NCBI GenBank assembly: GCA_037951165.1
Contig: JBBDHG010000009.1
Span: 13,976,501 to 14,040,500 of the forward strand
Source of the DNA: Lophius americanus
Lineage: Eukaryota > Chordata > Actinopteri > Lophiiformes > Lophiidae
Direction: 5' to 3'
Length of the DNA stretch: 64,000 nt
Below the pieces are notes generated by a model, which was given only the letters and a program-made list of their open reading frames with translations, was not told the DNA's origin and did not search any database. Positions 1 through 13,829 of the stretch are shown piece by piece (position 1 is the stretch's first letter; every line of letters starts with the position of its first letter). A program made the translations under genes and the position numbers.

Positions 1-2460
1 TTGTGATTTAAAGCCTTTTCTTGTTAACAATGCTGTTTTCTCTATTCTGTTGCATTGAATTATGAAGGCAACTTGTCAAAAAGAAGACATGCCCATTATA
101 TTATAATACCACTGGAGATAAATGATTACTGGCAAAGCACGAGTTACTTAATCCACTGTGCCTCGCCGTGTTCTCGTTCAAACATTTTCCCTGAGGTTGC
201 ACTCGCAGCTATTAGTTAAGAGAATAGAGATGTGTTTAATGTGGTGTACACGCTGTATGTGTGAGTGAGCATATTTGTAATGTGCATACAGATTATGCAC
301 ATATGCACATTATTACATTGCTTTATTGCCAGTGCGTCTTTGTCAGATTTATTTTGTCGTAGTGTGAGGAAAATGTACAGCTATGCAATGTTGCCTGTTT
401 GTTCTCGTTGTCAGAGAAAGGCAAGGATCAATGGGTTTTCCTTGCAAGAGTGAAACATGACAGACACAACCAAAGCCTTTCATGAGAAATGAATGAATAA
501 TTCATGGGCGCTCTCCGGCTGTGCTTTGTTGTGTCTCATACAGATTGGATTACAGAAGGCTAGATCTTGGAAACATATGAAAGATTAATTTGTGATCTGG
601 AACTCTGCTTGCTTACAAAAGGACTAAATAATGATTTGACTGAGAGTGGCAGGGACCTGGGTATGAGTGTAATGCACACAGGGGGCTGGACACGATAGCC
701 TACAGAGAAATCTACACTCGTGATAATGTTACCTGAAAGACTCAGAAACTTTGTAGGAAGAAGTGAGCTTCAGCTCTCAAAGAGTAATCTCATTACTTTG
801 ATTGAATCACGCTGAGAGGCGTCAAAAAGAGACAGGTTAGTGTGAGAACAAGACTTTCAATCATTTCTGCATTGACTTTGTGAAGGCTGAAGTCAATGTG
901 TTTCTTGCTTCTTACACAGCAGGTCAGACACAGAACAGTTAGAGAGCCCCCTCTCCGACTGAGGCTAGCTGACGGACACCCCAGCTGGGTGGATGCGTCC
1001 CAATCATGGATTTCTACTTGATTAAATGTCTTCAAATTAGGAGCCTGCTGGCTCAAATTCAACAAAGGTAGATTGGTGGTCCTCCCTTCATGTAGCATGA
1101 GGGGGTTGCCTGGAGATAACTCTATAATCCCTTCAGAATAACCCCTCCACTGATTCACCTGGGGACGTGAGAAGCTGTTGTCTGGTGTCTCCCAGATGGC
1201 GCAGACTCTAGGTTGGAAGTGCCTGTTGTTTTTCATGAGCGGTGCATGTACAAAAGCAAAACATCTGGAGCTGCCATGTGGCCTCTCCATTTTGCCAACC
1301 GGGTAGCTCCCTGAGCCAGATGCACCCAAACAACTGTGAGCTAAACGGCATGAATGATTCATAGAGGAGCGAGAGGCGCGGCTCGCATCAGAGACCCGCC
1401 AGCCACTTTGATTGATAATCTGAAAAAGATATGAATATGCACGATGCATTAAGCCTGGTATGGGGCGTGATTTTTCAAGTGATCTGTGTTTGACCAAGAT
1501 GGGGAAGGTGCCTGAGGTTTTCCTACGTGGAAAAAAAGAAATGTAATGTCGACTTGTTAGCTTCAAATAAGTGTAAATGTAAAGCAAGTGTGACTAGTGG
1601 TTTGGTGCCGGATCGATAAAACAGTGTTGGATTCATAGATGCTTCATGACTCAAGCCTAACTACATTCTTAATTGGAGCCTCTGCACATCTGACATTGAA
1701 CTGTTTATGCAGCAAACTGTCTGTGGAAACAAAGCTGTCCGAAGGAAGAAGTTTCGATGGCATGATCAGGTTAAAAGATTTTCTTTTTATATCCAATGCA
1801 AATCATATTTTTGAATTTCATATCCTATTTTTCCAAATGTTTTTGTGAAAAACTGTCAGGCATTGAGTCTTACAGAGTCTGAGTTAAATGGCAAAAGGAG
1901 CTATTTTATGTTACTGTGTATGATATAGAGTTTAATATAGCAACCATTAAGATTGTTTAATCTTCACATTTCCGATAAAACTTTATAGGAAAACCCCACA
2001 GAAAAACAGAGACTATGTGTTGTTTATAACTGGAGCGAACGCCAAACATTTCTAACATGTAAGTTTGATCCTGTATAAGGCGAACCAACTTTACATTACA
2101 AGGTCAAATAAATGCTTAGTGCTCATTGTTTTTTAAAGCAATATGAACAATTGTATTGGGATGCAGTGGGACTTTTAAAACTTGGTGTGATGTTAACACG
2201 TTCAGTTGTGAACCGTTCACTGGGCACAGATTTCAAGCATGTCATCCAGAGGAGACATGAACAAAAATCAATGCCGGACCACCCACTCCCTGCACGGGTG
2301 AGATGTGTTCTCATGGTTTTCATGTCTGCTGAGTCATTGGCTTCAAATAGCAATTCTAACTCAGTCTTGCTTTGCTGGAAACAATCACCCCCGATGATTC
2401 ATTTTTATTACTGTTATTGTTATTTTTAGTTTAGCTGTTTATGTTCTGATATCTGATTTT
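1..2460. other. non-repetitive desert sequence, no gene recognised
   Basis: No splice-supported gene is seen. The segment holds an unusually long minus-strand open frame (793-1587) inside a higher-GC block (about 880-1480) with a PBX/HOX-like TGATTGAT at 1409-1416. The rest is AT-rich and featureless to the eye. Confidence 0.5.
793..1587 (-). other. long open frame of unknown status (264 codons)
   Basis: The frame opens at a TTG; the first ATG is about residue 47. I recognise no domain, signal peptide, membrane segment or repeat. Composition is mixed, with many Ser, Arg and Leu residues. No promoter, upstream exon or polyadenylation pattern supports translation. The length is more than expected by chance at this base composition, so it is listed, but it could be chance openness in a constrained non-coding element. 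Confidence 0.15.
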
Positions 2461-2469
2461 GATTTTACT

Positions 2470-2555
2470 TGTACCTGTACAGGTACATGTACCTGTAAAG
2501 CTACTTTAATTATTTATGAAAAGCGCTCTATAAATGAAATGTATTGTTATTATTT
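2470..2555. repeat. overlapping palindromes and retroposon-type tail
   Basis: Two overlapping perfect 18-bp palindromes (2470-2487 and 2479-2496) precede a stretch ending AAGCGCTCTATAAATGAAAT followed by TTATTATT. That ending resembles a tail seen on many fish retroposons (AAGCGCTATATAAATAAAAT plus ATT repeats). Confidence 0.45.
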
Positions 2556-2740
2556 CCGAGAGTATGTGGGTCAATTAAATTTAGGACTTTCCACAATCTA
2601 CTTGACTTACGTTTTGGGAAATGTTTTTTTCCAAATAAAGCACATGTATAGCATAGAGTTGATGAGATGGCCCTTCTAATTAAAACATCTTGCCTACTAT
2701 TTATAACATACTACAGTGGAAGTAGTTTTTTCCTCAAACT

Positions 2741-2905
2741 GGGGGGAGATCCCGAGGAAGACCCAGAACTCGCTGGAGGGATGCTATATCTCATCTGGCC
2801 CCCACACCCCCCAGAATGAGATGGAGAGTGGTAAAAGGGATGTCATATAATTCCTTCTTAGCCTTCCGCCGCCACCGCCCGACCATAAGAAAATGGATGG
2901 ATGGA
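2741..2905 (+). mobile_element. Rex3-like (RTE) LINE 3' fragment
   Basis: The fragment shows the order GAAGACCCAGAACTCGCTGG, TATATCTCATCTGGCC, CCGCCCGACC and a short GGATGGATGG tail. This is the usual 3' end of fish Rex3/RTE elements. A similar block occurs at 56048-56345, and an inverted one at 39321-39475. It is non-coding by decay. Confidence 0.75.
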
Positions 2906-4834
2906 TTAACATATTTGATATTAAAAACACTTTTTCTACGTCACATCGTGTAAATCTGATCTTATAATAAGACCAAAGTGTCCTGGATCACAGGTTCAGG
3001 GTAAGAATAATTCTACGAGTGGTTAGTTCTGCTCAACAGGTCTTTCAGTCAAAAAGCATAGTTTCTACTTGCTTTTAAGTAACAGGTGATAACAGTTCAT
3101 ATATGCATCAGTGCAAACTGCTGAGTTTTTTTTCTATCTATACAAAAAATCTGTGTTTTCCAATGATCACTTGGTTAAACATAGTTAATAATGATTGTGG
3201 AGAATCATCAGTGAACATAGACATTTTCCCAATACTTTATTCATTTCTATTATTACTCTATTATATTCTCAGGTGGCTCAAAGGTTGGTTACACCTGGTG
3301 TTGGAGGTGCTGGAGTGTTGGACATCTGTGAAGTTTTTTTCTCAGTTGAATCAATTCCAGCTTTTCAGGATTCTTGTAATTTAACTCGCCATTTCCTTTT
3401 TTGGAAGCTGTTTTGTCGAGTTTAATTTGGTTTAAAAAAAGAATATTTGATAACTACTTGTTTACTTTGAGAGACTGTCAACCCCATTCAGTCTCCTCAT
3501 CTCCTCTTTTTGTTGTTTCCTGCACTTAGTTTTCAGACCGGTGACATATAAATGTGTTGCAGCAATAAAGTGATCACTGCTGTCCATAAACAGACAAACA
3601 CACATGGAGAGCTGCTGATGCTGGTCTGCAGAGGAATGTGTCATCAGTGCTCTGGCATTATGTAAGACTCAGCACCGGGGCCATTCTCTGTCTAATGAGA
3701 TGAGCTCTCACTGTTAATTAACCCATCCATAACTCCCAGCGCTCCATTCATCATCGCACAAAGCTCAGTGAAAACACTCCCAGATGAAGATAACAAATGT
3801 CTATAACTGCTTTCTTCTGCAGACATTCAGAGCGTATTTCAACTGATATTCGTTTTAACAGTGTTACTCCAGAAGTTATTAAAATGACTACTAAATGCAA
3901 TTATCCTATTATTATAGCCAATATTATTATAGTTGTTGTACATATCTGTGCCACTTCCCCACCTCTCCGTCCCCCACCCTTCTTTCACACTTTCTTTCAC
4001 CTCACTCTACCCTCACTCTCTCTGTCAATCCAGCCGGTCAATGCAAAGGGCCGCCCATCCTCAGCCGGGATAAGTTGGAGGAAAGAGAGCCATGTTTAAA
4101 ACTAGGAGCAGCTCTGTGATTGGTTGATTTATGGAGAGAGGTAGTAGCCATTGGATGCAAGTGGGCAGCTGATAGGGTAGTTAACAGGCCCAGTTGATAA
4201 CATCTGAGAAAGAATGGGAGCATGCGGCTGCATGACAGCTACGAGAGAAAGCCGAGGGAAGAGTTGAGCTGTTGAGCTTTATAGTATTCCTGACTGAACT
4301 TTCGCTAGATCTCCATTTTCAGTAAAAATCATATCTTCTGGTCCAAAAAAATTGTAATTGAATTATAGTAACAAAATACAATTGTATTTTGCTTACACCA
4401 AAACTACAGCTCCTTGTACGTAATTTATATATATGTATATGTGAATATACTGTGCATATACTATGTTTTTCAACTGGTTTTATTGTTCATTATGCATCAT
4501 CATGAAAACAATTTGATGTTTTTCCTTTAGTCTATAATGCAGACATGTAATCAGATAGAAAGTGTGTCAGGCTGCCAATCTGACTTAAAAACCAATCAGC
4601 TTTCATTCTCTCTGGATTACTTCATGCCAGTGGTGAAAGAATTGCACAGCGAAGCGAGGTTCAAAGAGAACCGTTCATAAAGAAATGCCAATCAAGTCTT
4701 ATTTCATAATGACACCTTCAAGCAAAACACAAAGCTCGCAATTTGTAACACCAGTAAGGACAAATGATTATCATTACCTGTATATATGTGGAGAGGACGC
4801 TAGAGTTGTGTGTTCGCCGCTTCCCCGTCCAGGA
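2906..4834. other. desert sequence with polypyrimidine tract
   Basis: No gene recognised. A C/T-rich tract occupies 3951-4026. The remainder is AT-rich unique sequence. Confidence 0.5.
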
Positions 4835-4903
4835 TTCTACTCTGTAAAGGGTCTTTGGGTAGCTTGAAAAGTGCTATATTAGTATAAGGTATTATTATTA
4901 TTA
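4835..4903 (+). repeat. retroposon tail with (ATT)n
   Basis: The motif GTCTTTGGGTAGCTTGAAAA, GTGCTATATTAG and a terminal ATTATTATTATT follow the pattern of a dispersed fish retroposon 3' end. The family is not determined. Confidence 0.5.
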
Positions 4904-6630
<1,727 letters not shown>

Positions 6631-7431
6631 TGCCATAGTCAATAACTGAAATAGCAACACTGCTGACGTTTGACTGCTTTCATCTCTCCATTGCTGCAAC
6701 AGCTGGGAGGTTCAGTTAAGACTATTCCATTTAAACAAGACCATAGATTTATTTAATAATCAATACAGCACTACATTACTTTTTCAAAGCTGCGGGAAGT
6801 ATAAATTATGTTATCATATCCAAGTCTAAACTACATTTTCTGATTCATTTAGAGAAACAATAAGGCATGGATGGCATCTGTGGTGACTAATGCTACTTAT
6901 TTAGAGCCACCGATGGATTGCATTGTAGGGAACTGTTGTAATTGATGTGGACCAAGAAGTACAATTTTAATAATAAATCAAATAAAACAAACAGAACAGA
7001 CTTGACACGGTAACAGATAAAACTATACACAGCAACAAATATACACAGAATTCACAAAACTGAAAAAATATATATAATGGCTGCAACAACATCTTTTAGC
7101 AGGAGAAATTCTGCTCTAAGTCAATACTCTGGGCATTCAGGCAATATTGCACAGAGGACAGGAGGGCCATGTATCTCAGTGGGTCGGTGGGTAACCCACT
7201 TAACTTCAGACAAAAATATTGAAACAACTTATCAGCCTGGATAATTATCAGTTGGATATTCAGATTTTTTTCCATTCATCAATTCTTTTTATTTGATTGC
7301 TGTTAAGATTAATTTGTTTAGTAACACATGTTTATAATTGTAGCAATAAAGCAATGTTTATATTTTCTCATAATAATCTGTGTCTGCAAAGTAACTAAAG
7401 TTATCATATTTGGCATGATGGTGTGGTTGGT
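6631..7431. other. desert sequence, nothing recognised
   Basis: AT-rich sequence with no repeat family or gene that I can identify. Confidence 0.5.
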
Positions 7432-7493
7432 AATGTCAGCTGGGATAGGCTCCAGCCCCTCACAACCCTGAACAGGATGAGCGGTTATGGATA
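7432..7493 (+). repeat. SINE-like 3' tail
   Basis: GTCAGCTGGGATAGGCTCCA, then ACCCTGAACAGGATGAGCGG and TTATGGATAA. This is the tail of a common fish tRNA-like repeat family that also occurs at 23257-23335 and, longer and inverted, at 47395-47725. Confidence 0.7.
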
Positions 7494-9685
7494 ATTAATT
7501 ATCAAAGTTTCAAATTTTTAAGGACTGAATAATTGATTGGTCCCAAATCCTATTCTGTGGTGTTTGAAGACATAGTGGACAGAGACTCTCTTCAAGTTGA
7601 TTACTATGTCAGATTTTGATCCTTCCGTGTTTCATCTGCCATCTTTACATCAAAATTTCAATTTTTTTTTTTGTTGACTTTGTTTTTACAATACCTGAAA
7701 AATTAATGATATTCCCCTGACCCTCAACTTTATTTGAAGTTTAGTACTCCTTAGAAAGTGCTAGCAGGCTAAAATGCTAACTGAGATGTTGAACATGACG
7801 AAACATTAAAATGCTATCATGATGTTAGCGTGTTGAAGTTTACTTTTACCCCAGATAGCAACTGACAAAGCTCTGGCCTCTTTGTCTTGTTTATGGCTAT
7901 GCTTATCTTAGCTTTGAGTTTGGCCTTGATACATTTATGATTTCACAACAAGAACTAACTATTAACTTCCTTTTGAAAAAGGGAACTAATAAATTGCATA
8001 CATTTATCACCCTGTTTTCTTTGTATGTCCTCAGGCAGGTGGGATGGAATTTTTACAGGCCCTAAGAAACATAAGACATAAGACACACAATACAATAAGT
8101 CATACTGTTTCAATCAGTATAACAGTTTGGCCAGATTCATACAAGTTGGGCCCAAGGAGAGTCTTCCAAGCTTATTATAATAATTAACAAACTAACTTTT
8201 TTTTTTAAGTTCTCTCTAAATAATAATAATTTTGGACGAAAACTCTGACATTGCTTATATAATTAAGTGCTGTCATACATTTTTACAAGAGAGTGACTAA
8301 TGTCACCTGCAGCTTTTATCCTGGACTGGTTCCTTCTGAAAATGAGGACAAAATCCCCCAAACAGTGTGTCGTATAGTGTGTCGTACAGTGTGTCATGTA
8401 TATCCATACAGAGAGCATGTAGCCTCTCAGTATGTAAGAAAAAGTGTCAAACTTCTCCTGGTATTAGCATCTATATGTTATCTGAGTGACAGAGCGTTAT
8501 GTGCATGTAGGTGGAAAGCAAATATAACCCAGAGGGTATTTTCTCCCTCCTTGTGTCTAACGCAGCATTCGGAGCGAGGAGAGGAGCTAGAGGCCTCGTG
8601 TTAAGTGTCTTATTAGTGGGAAATGACTGCAGTGTCAGACGAGCCCGCGCTGTCACACTGCTCCCATCATTAGAATAAGCATGAGAAGCTCTTGTCGTGG
8701 ATGGAATCACATTTTAATCTCGACCACATTATTACTGTGGTGCGGAAGGTCAGCACTCAGGCACTTTTAAGCAGGAATGAACCCCCATGAGAGCTTATGA
8801 TAATGTCTTCCTTCAATGGGAAATATTGGTTCATATTTTAGTTTCAAGCTTTTCGTAGAATATGGCACGGCTAATGAAGAGCCTAATGTAATGCAGCTGT
8901 GCGGGCCGCCATGGTAACCATGAATAATTCAGCCTACTTGTTCTTTAGTTTCCTGGTCTCAGGAGGGTTCTGCCTATATTGTCCATTATGACAGGCCATT
9001 ATCCGGCCTTCAGCCTGCTCGCTCTCAGATGGTGCGCAGAGCCCATTTGTTACCCCTCTTGCCCCTCGTAACCTTCAACCAGCTGGAGAGAATGATTGAG
9101 ACTATACTGTTATATAAACATGAGAGCAAGAGGTGCAAGAGGCAAGAAAACGAAGAGACCCCTCCACACCGGGGAATGGAAGGAGGTCTTTCCATTTCAT
9201 TACAAGTGCATATTACATCTGGCTCCAAAGCCATCAGTTACTCTTTGAATACAAATTGCACCAACAGACCACTATAATATGTTAATATGCATTGTGAATG
9301 TCCTGTTTTGAACCATGGAGGAAGACTTGCTCACATGTCTTATATAAGTGAAAGCAGGAATACCGTGTATATGTTTAATAATAGCATGCATTATTGAATA
9401 TATAAGTCTTGTCAGTCTTCTCATTAAAATGGACTTTAAGTGTGAAAATTAACAAATGAATCGACTTCGGTCAGTTTTAGAATTACACAACAGAATTATC
9501 CTAAACTACATTTTAAATCGGAACATGCACATTTTTAACACAAAATCATGTTTACATTTCTGTAAAAAGAAGTCGTGTACGGCTTTTGGAGAGAGCCTTA
9601 GATAGAGCTGAGCTACTCCCAGACTATTTTGAGTGATGTCATCTGAACAGAAACATTTGTGGCTGAAAAATAAAAATGTTATCCG
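7494..9685. other. desert sequence with candidate regulatory block 8500-9240
   Basis: The first kilobase is AT-rich and featureless. From about 8500 to 9240 the sequence becomes repeat-free with balanced composition and contains CATGGTAACCATG (8908-8920), a near-perfect dyad with an RFX-type half site. No gene was seen. Confidence 0.35.
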
Positions 9686-9830
9686 GCAGTGGTGTATGAA
9701 ATATTCAGATCCTTCTGTTAAATAAAAGTATTAATAACACAATGTGAACATATTCCTCTGCAAGTGAAAGACCTGCATTTGAAATCTTGAGTAAAAGTGT
9801 TGAAGTATTATCAGCAGAATGTACTTAGGG
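9686..9830. repeat. teleost interspersed repeat with AGTAAAAGT motifs
   Basis: GTATGAAATATTCAGATCCT, AAATAAAAGTATTAATAACA, a CCTGCATTTGAAATCTTGAG unit and AGTAAAAGT follow the layout of a widespread fish non-autonomous repeat. A second, diverged piece lies at 52112-52185. Confidence 0.6.
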
Positions 9831-11477
9831 GGGGTTGTGTGACGTGACCTTACCAGACCTCTGCAGCCCACTCATATGTCAGTAAAGCTAGTAGCTCAGG
9901 GCTAAGTCACTACTAGCACAGCACACCCAAATCCATCTTCACTGTTATGTTGCGTTGTGGGTAATATTAATGCCAGGTTTTAGCAAATAAATGCAATGTG
10001 TGGAGAAACAAAATAGATGGTTCTTCCGTATCTTTACTAACAATGCTGTAGGATGATAAATCAGTGGAGCTCTCTTTAGATTGGGATTTGTAGTTAGGTA
10101 GATACTCATCAAATTATTATATAATGTATTTTATTGTGATTTTTGCTTTTGATTGGAAAAAGATGGAAAATCATCTTAGGTTCTTAGATATGTTGAATGT
10201 AATAAGGAAAATTAACAGTCTCAGAGTCAAAAGACAGAAATGCTGAAACCCACAAGTAAATACTATCGTTAGGAGAATAATAGATAGAATTTCACAATGG
10301 AAATACTTCTTTTAGTTATTTTATAAAATTCTCTTGGAACAGTCTCAATGGCATATCATTCACTGCGAATATCAATGATCGAATTGCTTCCTATAGATTA
10401 AAGTGGAGACTGAGCAAAGAATAAATTCAAGAGTCTAAAAGGGAATTAGCTTTGTGATTGTAGAAGGTCTGAAATATAGTGGGAGCAGGCCAACTGAGGA
10501 GGTGTCATGCATTTGATCTAGTCATTAAGACAGGCAGGGTGCTCTGTGCTATGGTACCTCAGCCATTTCAAATCAATGCCGGTGGCGAGTCTTAAATCAA
10601 TGAGCGTATTGCATCTCAGAGACTCATCAGTGGGTAGTCCCCAGAGAGATTGGATAGCAAAGAGGAAGGAGCGAGAGAGATAGACATTGGGAGAGGGAAG
10701 GAGGGAGGATTCTTAGCTACTGACCTCCGTAATTACCCTGTGCTACTGCATGAATCCAAATGTGATCCGATTGAGATAATTGCCTGGTGGTAACACCGTT
10801 GAACCTCACTCCAGTCACAGCTCTCAATGATTTGTGTCTGGACAGTCCTGAACCTATGTCACGCTGTGACTGAGCTGCTCCTGTCTAAAGCCTGATATTT
10901 AGCAGAGGAGTGAATTGAGGCTGATGTTCGTGTTCTTATGATTCCAGCCTAGCCATTGTCCCAAGGGCATTGCAGTGTAATCAGGGCTCTGATAGCATCT
11001 CTTGGGGGGGAGAGGAAGAAGCAGGGCCCGTGGACTGATCCAGAGGGCAGATATATTTATCTAGGTAATGAGAGCCCAAACACTGTGGCTCTGTGGGGAG
11101 GGCTGGGGACATGGCCTGGTGCGTAGAGAGACCCACCATTGCCGTGGCGGTGCAGTCCCCGTGCTGCTCATTAAACTTCCATCAGTGTGTGGTCACCATG
11201 TTCCTGCCAGGCCTCCAAAGTGCCCGTTATTAATTCATGAAAGCACACCGCACATGTGATTGAGTCTGGCGAGCAGCGAAGCATTGAGGCATGAGAGATG
11301 GGAGAAATATTGTATATGTCTGAACACCCAACTCTTCACCAAACCCCTCCCACACTTTCCTTCTGGCAGCGTGCCCTGCCAGACACAGATACACTATGCT
11401 GTGAAACATTAATACCCACAGCTGCAGTTTGCCTACAGCTGGAAAGAGAGCAGCACAAGTCATGTGTGAAAGTATGC
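9831..11477. other. desert sequence with GC-richer block 10540-11290
   Basis: 10540-11290 is non-repetitive, GC-richer and contains homeodomain-type TAAT clusters such as TTATTAATTCATGAAAGC near 11228-11245. It is a candidate enhancer by appearance only. No gene was seen. Confidence 0.3.
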
Positions 11478-11672
11478 ATGTGTGTGTGTATGTATATGTA
11501 TGTTTGTGTGTGTATATGTATGTTTGTGTGTGCGTGTGAATATATGTGTGTGTGTGTGTGTGTGTGTGCGTGTGAATGTGTGTGTGTGCGCGTGTGTGTG
11601 TGTGTGTGTGAATGTGTGTGTGTGTATGTGTGTTTGTGTGTGTATATGTGTGAGTGTGTGTGTGTGTGTGTG
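11478..11672. repeat. imperfect (TG)n microsatellite
   Basis: TG repeats carry frequent TATG, TTTG, CGTG and AATG interruptions over about 195 bp. Long open frames on both strands here are repeat artefacts. Confidence 0.95.
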
Positions 11673-12987
11673 CACATTTATGGATGTATATTCTTCAGGA
11701 TGTGCATTCATGTTTTGAGCCCATTTGCATTAGTGTTTTCTGAATGTGGAGGAGGTTGTTGTGGATTGTCAAGACAACCTGCATGAACATATTACCAACA
11801 AACACAGTGTTGTTATGGGTTGAGATGGTTGTATATATGGCGAGCCAGCTGCTTTTATCTCCACTCCACAGATGCGCGCTCTCTAAAGCTTGTGTTGGGC
11901 GGGCCGCTTTTAAAAAGGAGACAGTAAATTGGCCTGGATATGGATTGTTGCAATTGAATTTAGAACATTAGCTCCAGGATAATAAAGCTTGCTATAGAGA
12001 AAATGTAGGAAACGCATTTAGTCGTTAGAACATGGAGGGATGGGACTAATGGTGTATGGGGGTGGGGGCAAAAAGAAATATGATGAAAACCATTTTTAGG
12101 ATGAATGTTTTTTTCTTTTCCAGGGAGAGAACGAGAAAGAGAGGGTGGGAGAGAGGAAGTGAAATAGAAAAGGGGAGACGAGGGAGATGGCAAGAGAGAG
12201 GGGTGCTACATGGTTTCAAATTAACCATTATTGTAGGCTGTGACATGTATTATGTCTCCTGAGGCTCTGAATCTTGAGCTCATTTTCAGGGAGAAGAGTG
12301 GAATAAGAGTCCAATGTCACAGTTTGAACGCGTACAGCTGGCTTGAGCTCCTCATCTTATGGCCAATTATAACTCCTCTCCTTCCAAATCCTTACCCCCG
12401 CTCTCACAGGCAAATCTCTCCATGCGTTGTGCATTGTTAGCCTCACTCGATGTCCAATTAACGGAATGTTCCTCTAACTTCCTCCCCTCCCCCTGCTGAG
12501 GGAAATAAGATACTGACCAGTAAAACAGTGTTAAGCTGTAGCAGTCTTTAACCATATAATGATAATGATAGCATGGGGGCTATTTAGAGTGTATTATATC
12601 TGTGCCGGAAAGATCATAGAACTATAAACGTGTAATAATTGTACTCATATAGACATTTTGTTACTAACACAAGTGGGAACTTAGGCGTGCTCTTCTTGTT
12701 CTGCTTGTTAAAATCACAGATCCGGGACTGCATAATATATTTCTAACTTTTTCCATAGTGTGATTGAAATGAGGGTCTCTATCACCTGTCCACAGTGTTA
12801 GGAGGGTTACCCTTAAAATGTATTCTTCTACAGATTACAGTATACATGCTCTAAAATGTTTGTTTTTCAGAGTAGTCCCCTTGGATTACTCAATGAAAGT
12901 AGCATATTCTAAATACTTTGGATTAATTCAATATTTTATGTTCCAGCAGTAATGTTGTATTCACATAAAAAGCCTTGATCTAAGTCA

Positions 12988-12990
<3 letters not shown>
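11673..12990. other. desert sequence with purine-rich tract
   Basis: A G/A-rich stretch occupies about 12121-12212. Otherwise this is unique AT-rich sequence without a recognisable gene. Confidence 0.5.
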
Positions 12991-13061
<71 letters not shown>

Positions 13062-13130
13062 TAATAATGATAATAATAATAATAACTGAAATTTATATAG
13101 CGTCTTTAAGGCGACCAAAGGACGTTTTAC
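12991..13130 (-). repeat. (AAT)n array abutting an inverted retroposon tail
   Basis: Imperfect (AAT)n runs from 12991 to 13085 and is followed by ATTTATATAGCGTCTTTAAG and GGACGTTTTACAG. This matches the inverted 3' end of a common fish retroposon, so the microsatellite probably grew from its tail. Confidence 0.7.
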
Positions 13131-13713
13131 AGTGCTGGACACAGACGCGAAATATTAACAACGAAAAAGAATACAAGATCACTCTCTTGTTTTCTTATCT
13201 TGTATAATATGGCTAAATGCATTTGATTAACCCTAAAATATATTTCAATACTTGCTGTAGAGGAAAAAAGTCTTTAAGAGCATGTAAGGATGAAAGCAAT
13301 ATAATGTAGTTATATGAATCAAAAATATACAATGCTTGATTTTGATTTTCTTTATTTTATTGTTCAGCTTTAGTTATCACTTTCTGCATTTTTTTTTTTA
13401 CATGGATCCTCTTAAAATTAAAAAGAATTAAAAAATTAATGGTAAAAATCAACAAAACTTATTAAGGGAGTGAAATATCCCCTTTAGACCATTTACTATA
13501 TTCTCATTAATATCAGTCTCCTAACAAGAATATTAATATTCCTAAAATAAAGCAAAACTGAAGAGAAAATGAGCACCTTTAACTGAATTTGAAGACAGTA
13601 AAATATTCGCTGTTACTTACGATACTTAACATAAATTAGGTCATGAAATAATATGTGAGTGTCACCCAACATTAGTTTACCGTTTGTAAGTCTGTAATCC
13701 ATCCATCCACACG

Positions 13714-13829
13714 AATGTAACTGTATCCTGAATACCATTTATTTCAAGTGTAATGGAATAGAGTTACTCATATTTTGTATTCCAAATACGTGACCCTGTT
13801 ACATGCAGTCCGTTACTTCCCGACACTGG
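13714..13829. repeat. teleost interspersed repeat (GTAACTGTAT ... CCGTTACTTC)
   Basis: The block contains GTAACTGTATCCTGAATACC, TTTCAAGTGTAATGGAATA, a TATTTTGTATTCCAAATACG unit and CCGTTACTTCCCGACACTGG. This is the layout of a widely dispersed fish MITE-like repeat. The family name is not assigned. Confidence 0.55.

Noticed and set aside
11298..11786. 162-codon Cys/Val-rich frame
   Set aside because: Most of it is the imperfect TG microsatellite at 11478-11672.
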